Assembly: GCA_030549335.1 (NCBI GenBank)
Contig: CM060188.1
Span: 16,495,501-16,559,500, forward strand
Length of the DNA stretch: 64,000 nucleotides
Direction of reading: 5' to 3'
Source of the DNA: Pontederia crassipes
Taxonomy: Eukaryota > Streptophyta > Magnoliopsida > Commelinales > Pontederiaceae
The position numbers and the translations under genes were made by a program. Below are positions 60,421-64,000 of the stretch, one piece after another. The notes under the pieces are model-generated. The model was not told the DNA's origin, did not search any database, and saw only the letters and a program-made list of their open reading frames with translations. The number at the start of each line of letters is the position of its first letter. Within the stretch, counting starts at the first letter, position 1.

Positions 60421-61143
60421 TCTAAATTATAACAATTTTATTTTTAATTTATGTATATACTAATTAATAGAAAAAATTATAAAATAATAATTTTATAAAT
60501 GAATTATCACATATATGAGGTTGATGAGTATGTAGACACCTCGTTCTACGTCTTGATGTAGAACGCTTATTTTTTATTATTTAATTAATTTAATACTTAT
60601 AATTCATGATCAAATTAATTATATACTTCATAAATGAAGTAATATATATTTGTTGACATAATTTGATAATAAAAAAGTATCATCTAAGGTTAAATAAATT
60701 TTAGCCGTTGAATTAATCAGATTTGTTAAAATAGCTTAATCATCATCATCGGATAATCCAATGACCTTGATCTTAATCATATTTTTTACTTAACATGTAC
60801 TTTATATTATTATATATTTATTTTATTAATCTAATAAGTAATATGAGTGCTCTACACCCATTCTACGTCAAATTCTCTACGTATACATTTTTCTCAATTT
60901 AATATATTAAACATTGAAAACTTTTAATTTATCACATACACAAAAATAGTAAGTCAAACTTCCAAAGTATATGTTTTATTCTATCCAATAAATTACTTTT
61001 TAATATTTTAAATTCATAAGTTGTGTCATGAGTTTCTAAAAAAAGGAACATTTCAAGATCAAGCCAATAAGGTAAAAAAATATGATTAATTTATAAAACA
61101 AAATAATCAATATTCAAATATTCTTTAAAATGAATAAACTAAT
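60421..61143. other. AT-rich intergenic sequence
   Basis: Nothing coding. Weak inverted resemblance between GTAGACACC-TTCTACGTC near 60532 and GACGTAG-type text near 60870 may mark a small MITE, but it is not convincing. Confidence 0.3.
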
Positions 61144-63210
61144 TGTTGGACGGGAACCCCTTTAATTCCCCTGCTTGTGTGACGAGGCGTTTTTCCGTTA
61201 CACTATGCGCGAAGCCTCACGGCACTAGTGTCGTTCAACTTAAAAGCCCCCGCACTACGTAATATTACGGAGTACCAAGTTATCCGCTCTTAGGGTATTA
61301 TCTTGTAAGGCCATCCTTATAAATAGTCAAGATATGTTACCCGTATGGTTCGTCTTTTACATTTTCCTTTTTGTAATAAGACTCATCTACCTATGGTAAA
61401 TTAAAGAGGAGTTCACTAGTGCCTTCTTGGCCCAGATAATATTATGTTTCATCATATTTAATACACGTAATATTTTTTAATTCTAGCATCTAGTATTGAG
61501 CATGGGGTGGCAACCCGCATCGGTGAACATTCTCGGTATCCCATGGTACCTCGAATGTCTCTTTAGATTTTAAGCACTCAAGCGCCTGCATTAGTGCCTC
61601 TATGTGTTAATTACACAAAGACTTGATGAGTAGTCTCACACTCTGATCATGTTCATGATCGAATGTTTATAAGAGCGACTCTCGACATAATCGTCTCGAC
61701 CATAAATCTTTCACTGCAAACTCAAAATAAGCTTGACTAGGTGCTCCTTTATCTAGTTGTCATACGAGATCTTGTGTCTGAGAATGATCCCATGATAAGT
61801 TGTATCAACGCAGTTCATCCTGCTCGAATTCACGTGATGATGACTCGCTTGTGTCATCGCGATGTGCCCTGGCGTAGGAAAAGTGCTTCCGCTCAAAAAT
61901 TCCACCGCGCCCGGTACACTAGTACCATGGTCTTTGATCGAGGACGTCGACGATGAATGTCTGACAAGCTTCATCACCGAACGCCTAATCGTGCCTCACA
62001 GTAAGTTCCTCATACACTAGTGTCGTGTGAAGGAATGTTCGTCATACACGATGATGTCGGATTGATCGCCCGCCTAACCACGACGGTCATGTGTTGTTCA
62101 CTCGAGAAAATCACCATCTCAGATATGCAGTCAGAAATTTTGAAGTGTCACGCTACATTAAAAAGAGTGTCCTCATGCTCCGCCACGACGATCTTACGTT
62201 ACTCATACCAAGAGGTGGCATTACACAACTGTCGTGTAATTCGAAGTACCCATATCACATTCAAGGACTGTCATCATGCATTATTATGATAATTTAACGC
62301 TGCTCGATATCTTGTGATGTCGCATCGCATGCCCAATCATGCAACATGAAGCGCACAATCGCTCCACGATAAAAGTTGGGTCAAGGTTAAGTATCATGGT
62401 TCACGATCCTTTCGGCTACGGAGCATCATTCACAAACATCTTGCCGTGTCGCTAGTCTCGTCTATCGCATTAAGATGACTTCCACAAATAGAATAAAGTG
62501 TTAATTACTTGTAAACACTTAGTGATGAGCTGTCAGTTTTGCCTGCATCGTCAAGTGTTGCCCTGCAAACAATGCAATGTCACCCATCGAGAGTTGGGAC
62601 GAACCTGCTACACGTCAACAAAAATCGTCGCCTAAACCCCAACGACCAATTCGACAAATGGTATAAGCGTCGAGCATTTACACAACCTTAACATGTTGTT
62701 GCTAAGTGTTCCGCCGTCAATCGAAAGAAGGTATGCCTTTCCTCTCAGCCAACGCCTTTGAATAATCGAAGTGGCTTCCAAATATTGGAATTCAAAGGTT
62801 CGAATGGCAAACTAGCGCTGCCATCCGTTCGAATGGAGATGAAGGTGAAGTTGGGAGCTCGTGCTTCTCCAACAATAATCTGCTCACTCAAGCAGAGCGT
62901 CTTTATGAGCATCCCCATGGATCAGTGAAGACTTGAAACGTCTAATCTCTCACAAGAGTTAGCCGCCCAATGAATAGGTGTGTCTAAGGTGCATGATCTT
63001 TGTCGACAAGCACAACGATATCACTTGGTCTGAACTACAAATGGGCGAGTATCAAAGATGTATCATCTTTGTCAATGAGTTACAAATGGTATTGTCAAAG
63101 CTTCAAAAGAGGTCCCAGATTGGAAGAAAGCATATTCAAAGAATCGTGCAAGATGTGGCAAACTTATGATGGTGATAATGTGGAATGTTGCAACATGGAT
63201 CCCGTTGATA

Positions 63211-63322
63211 CATGGGACGGACATAGACGATAATTCATCAACTATGTATGCCCTGAAAAGTCAAGACCATGGGACAGATGTAGACAATAGTTCATCAATT
63301 ATGTATGCCTTGACAAATTAAG
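63211..63322. repeat. 57-bp tandem duplication
   Basis: CATGGGACGGACATAGACGA with TAATTCATCAACTATGTATG recurs from 63268 as CATGGGACAGATGTAGACAA with TAGTTCATCAATTATGTATG. Each is followed by CC(C/T)TGA-AAG and a trailing AAGAC. Confidence 0.75.
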
Positions 63323-63660
63323 ACGAGGTCAATATCACATTGTTCAGCATTAGTTAGAAGAGCATGTTGAAGGAGAACGTGAGAGGTAGCACCGAGCTCC
63401 ACCTATAGTATTCCAAGAGATGAAGACCCAACGTTGGCGATCTTCAGCAAAGGGGAAAATCTTGGAGTAGGACGGAGTTGGGACAACAGGACTATCCAAC
63501 CTCCGCTCGCTAGTCATCATTGTCAAATCATTCGTACCAAGGCAAGTGCCATACCACCAAAGCCCTTGAACAAAGACAATGGCAGGGAGAGAAGCTCAAG
63601 TCGTAAGGAACATGTCAAGCGCTCAAGACAAAGGCGAAGCCTATCGCAGTAGAAGGATCG

Positions 63661-63975
63661 AGTTGAACCACAGTAAACGAGGGGAGACTCTCGTCGCTCA
63701 CTATAGTGACTCAAAGCAGACAATGTATAGAGTGTCATATCGAAGAACTTTGCTCCGCCTCGAATCGTCAAAATATCAAATGACCATCAAGGATAAGTAG
63801 TTCTATGCATTCGACAGATGGATGACTCTACGTTGCAGTCATCTATAACATAAAGACATTGAGTTGAATCACAATGAGTGTGGAGAGACTCTTGTCACTC
63901 CCAATGGCGACTTGAAACACCCGAAGCAGACAAGTTGTAAATGTTCCCATCGAATAACTTGTGCTGCCTCAATGA
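63661..63975. repeat. Diverged ~200-bp tandem duplication
   Basis: AGTTGAACCACAGTAAACGA at 63661 and AGTTGAATCACAATGAGTGT at 63862 start parallel text: GAGACTCTCGTC / GAGACTCTTGTC, GCAGACAA, ATCGAAGAACTT / ATCGAATAACTT, CCGCCTCGA / CTGCCTCAA. The second copy may run past the window. Confidence 0.65.
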
Positions 63976-64000
63976 TGTAGATCTTGACAAGAAAAGAGAG

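Larger units (their letters stand above)
61144..64000 (+). other. Unidentified moderately GC-rich block, possibly the 5' part of an LTR element
   Basis: Composition changes abruptly at TGTTGGACGGGAACCCC. A TATA-like TTATAAATAG lies at 61317-61326, followed by TTTGTAATAAGACTC, an arrangement seen in LTRs. Beyond it, ~2.5 kb has only short open frames on both strands, none matching gag, pol, movement-protein or host families. Diverged duplications at 63211-63322 (57-bp period) and 63661-63975 (201-bp period) lie near the right edge. The block runs off the window. Confidence 0.3.

Noticed and set aside
61144-64000. Endogenous pararetrovirus
   Set aside because: No reverse transcriptase, movement-protein or coat zinc-finger text was readable in this part of the block; the composition alone is not evidence.

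Overview
This is plant nuclear DNA: AT-rich, intron-containing and full of transposons. The genes are angiosperm types, and the retroelements are plant copia and gypsy lineages primed from initiator tRNA-Met. A monocot is possible, but I cannot fix the species. I see no bacterial, organellar or intact viral features.

Only three host genes are convincingly intact. A RING-H2 E3 ubiquitin ligase (CDS 3145-3984, minus) has one coding exon and a probable 5'UTR intron. A SAC3/GANP-family protein resembling plant SAC3C (29701-35808, plus, 8 exons, 388 aa) belongs to the mRNA-export/TREX-2 type proteins. A translation elongation factor eEF1B beta/delta subunit (37302-39561, minus, 6 exons, 224 aa) has telo-box and site II promoter elements. 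The last two are convergent, about 1.5 kb apart. They are ordinary housekeeping genes and show no sign of working as a pathway.

The rest is largely a transposon record. 1-282: LINE reverse-transcriptase fragment. 5.3-10.4 kb: small non-autonomous DNA elements, including a 719 bp foldback element with a 9-bp Mutator-type target duplication and a 518 bp hAT-type element with an 8-bp duplication. 11.3-12.2 kb: an element with ~50 bp inverted ends. 12265-17547: a complete-ended hAT element (exact 8-bp duplication) with a decayed BED/hAT transposase. 19.5-29.4 kb: CACTA-like and LTR-like remnants, into which a complete-ended Ty1/copia element (21848-26635, exact 5-bp duplication) inserted. SAC3C intron 6 holds nested inverted-repeat elements and LINE pieces. 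41.5-58.7 kb: a PIF/Harbinger element whose transposase is split by a 10.8 kb minus-strand Ty3/gypsy element, one LTR of which holds a 2.76 kb solo LTR. 61.1-64 kb: an unidentified moderately GC-rich block with diverged tandem duplications.

I found no clearly new biochemical system. The points most worth a second look are the three-level nested insertion, the recurrent polypurine-tract-like motif inside the gypsy element, the all-transition pattern of stop codons in the copia element, and the small DNA-element families with matching ends or target duplications.
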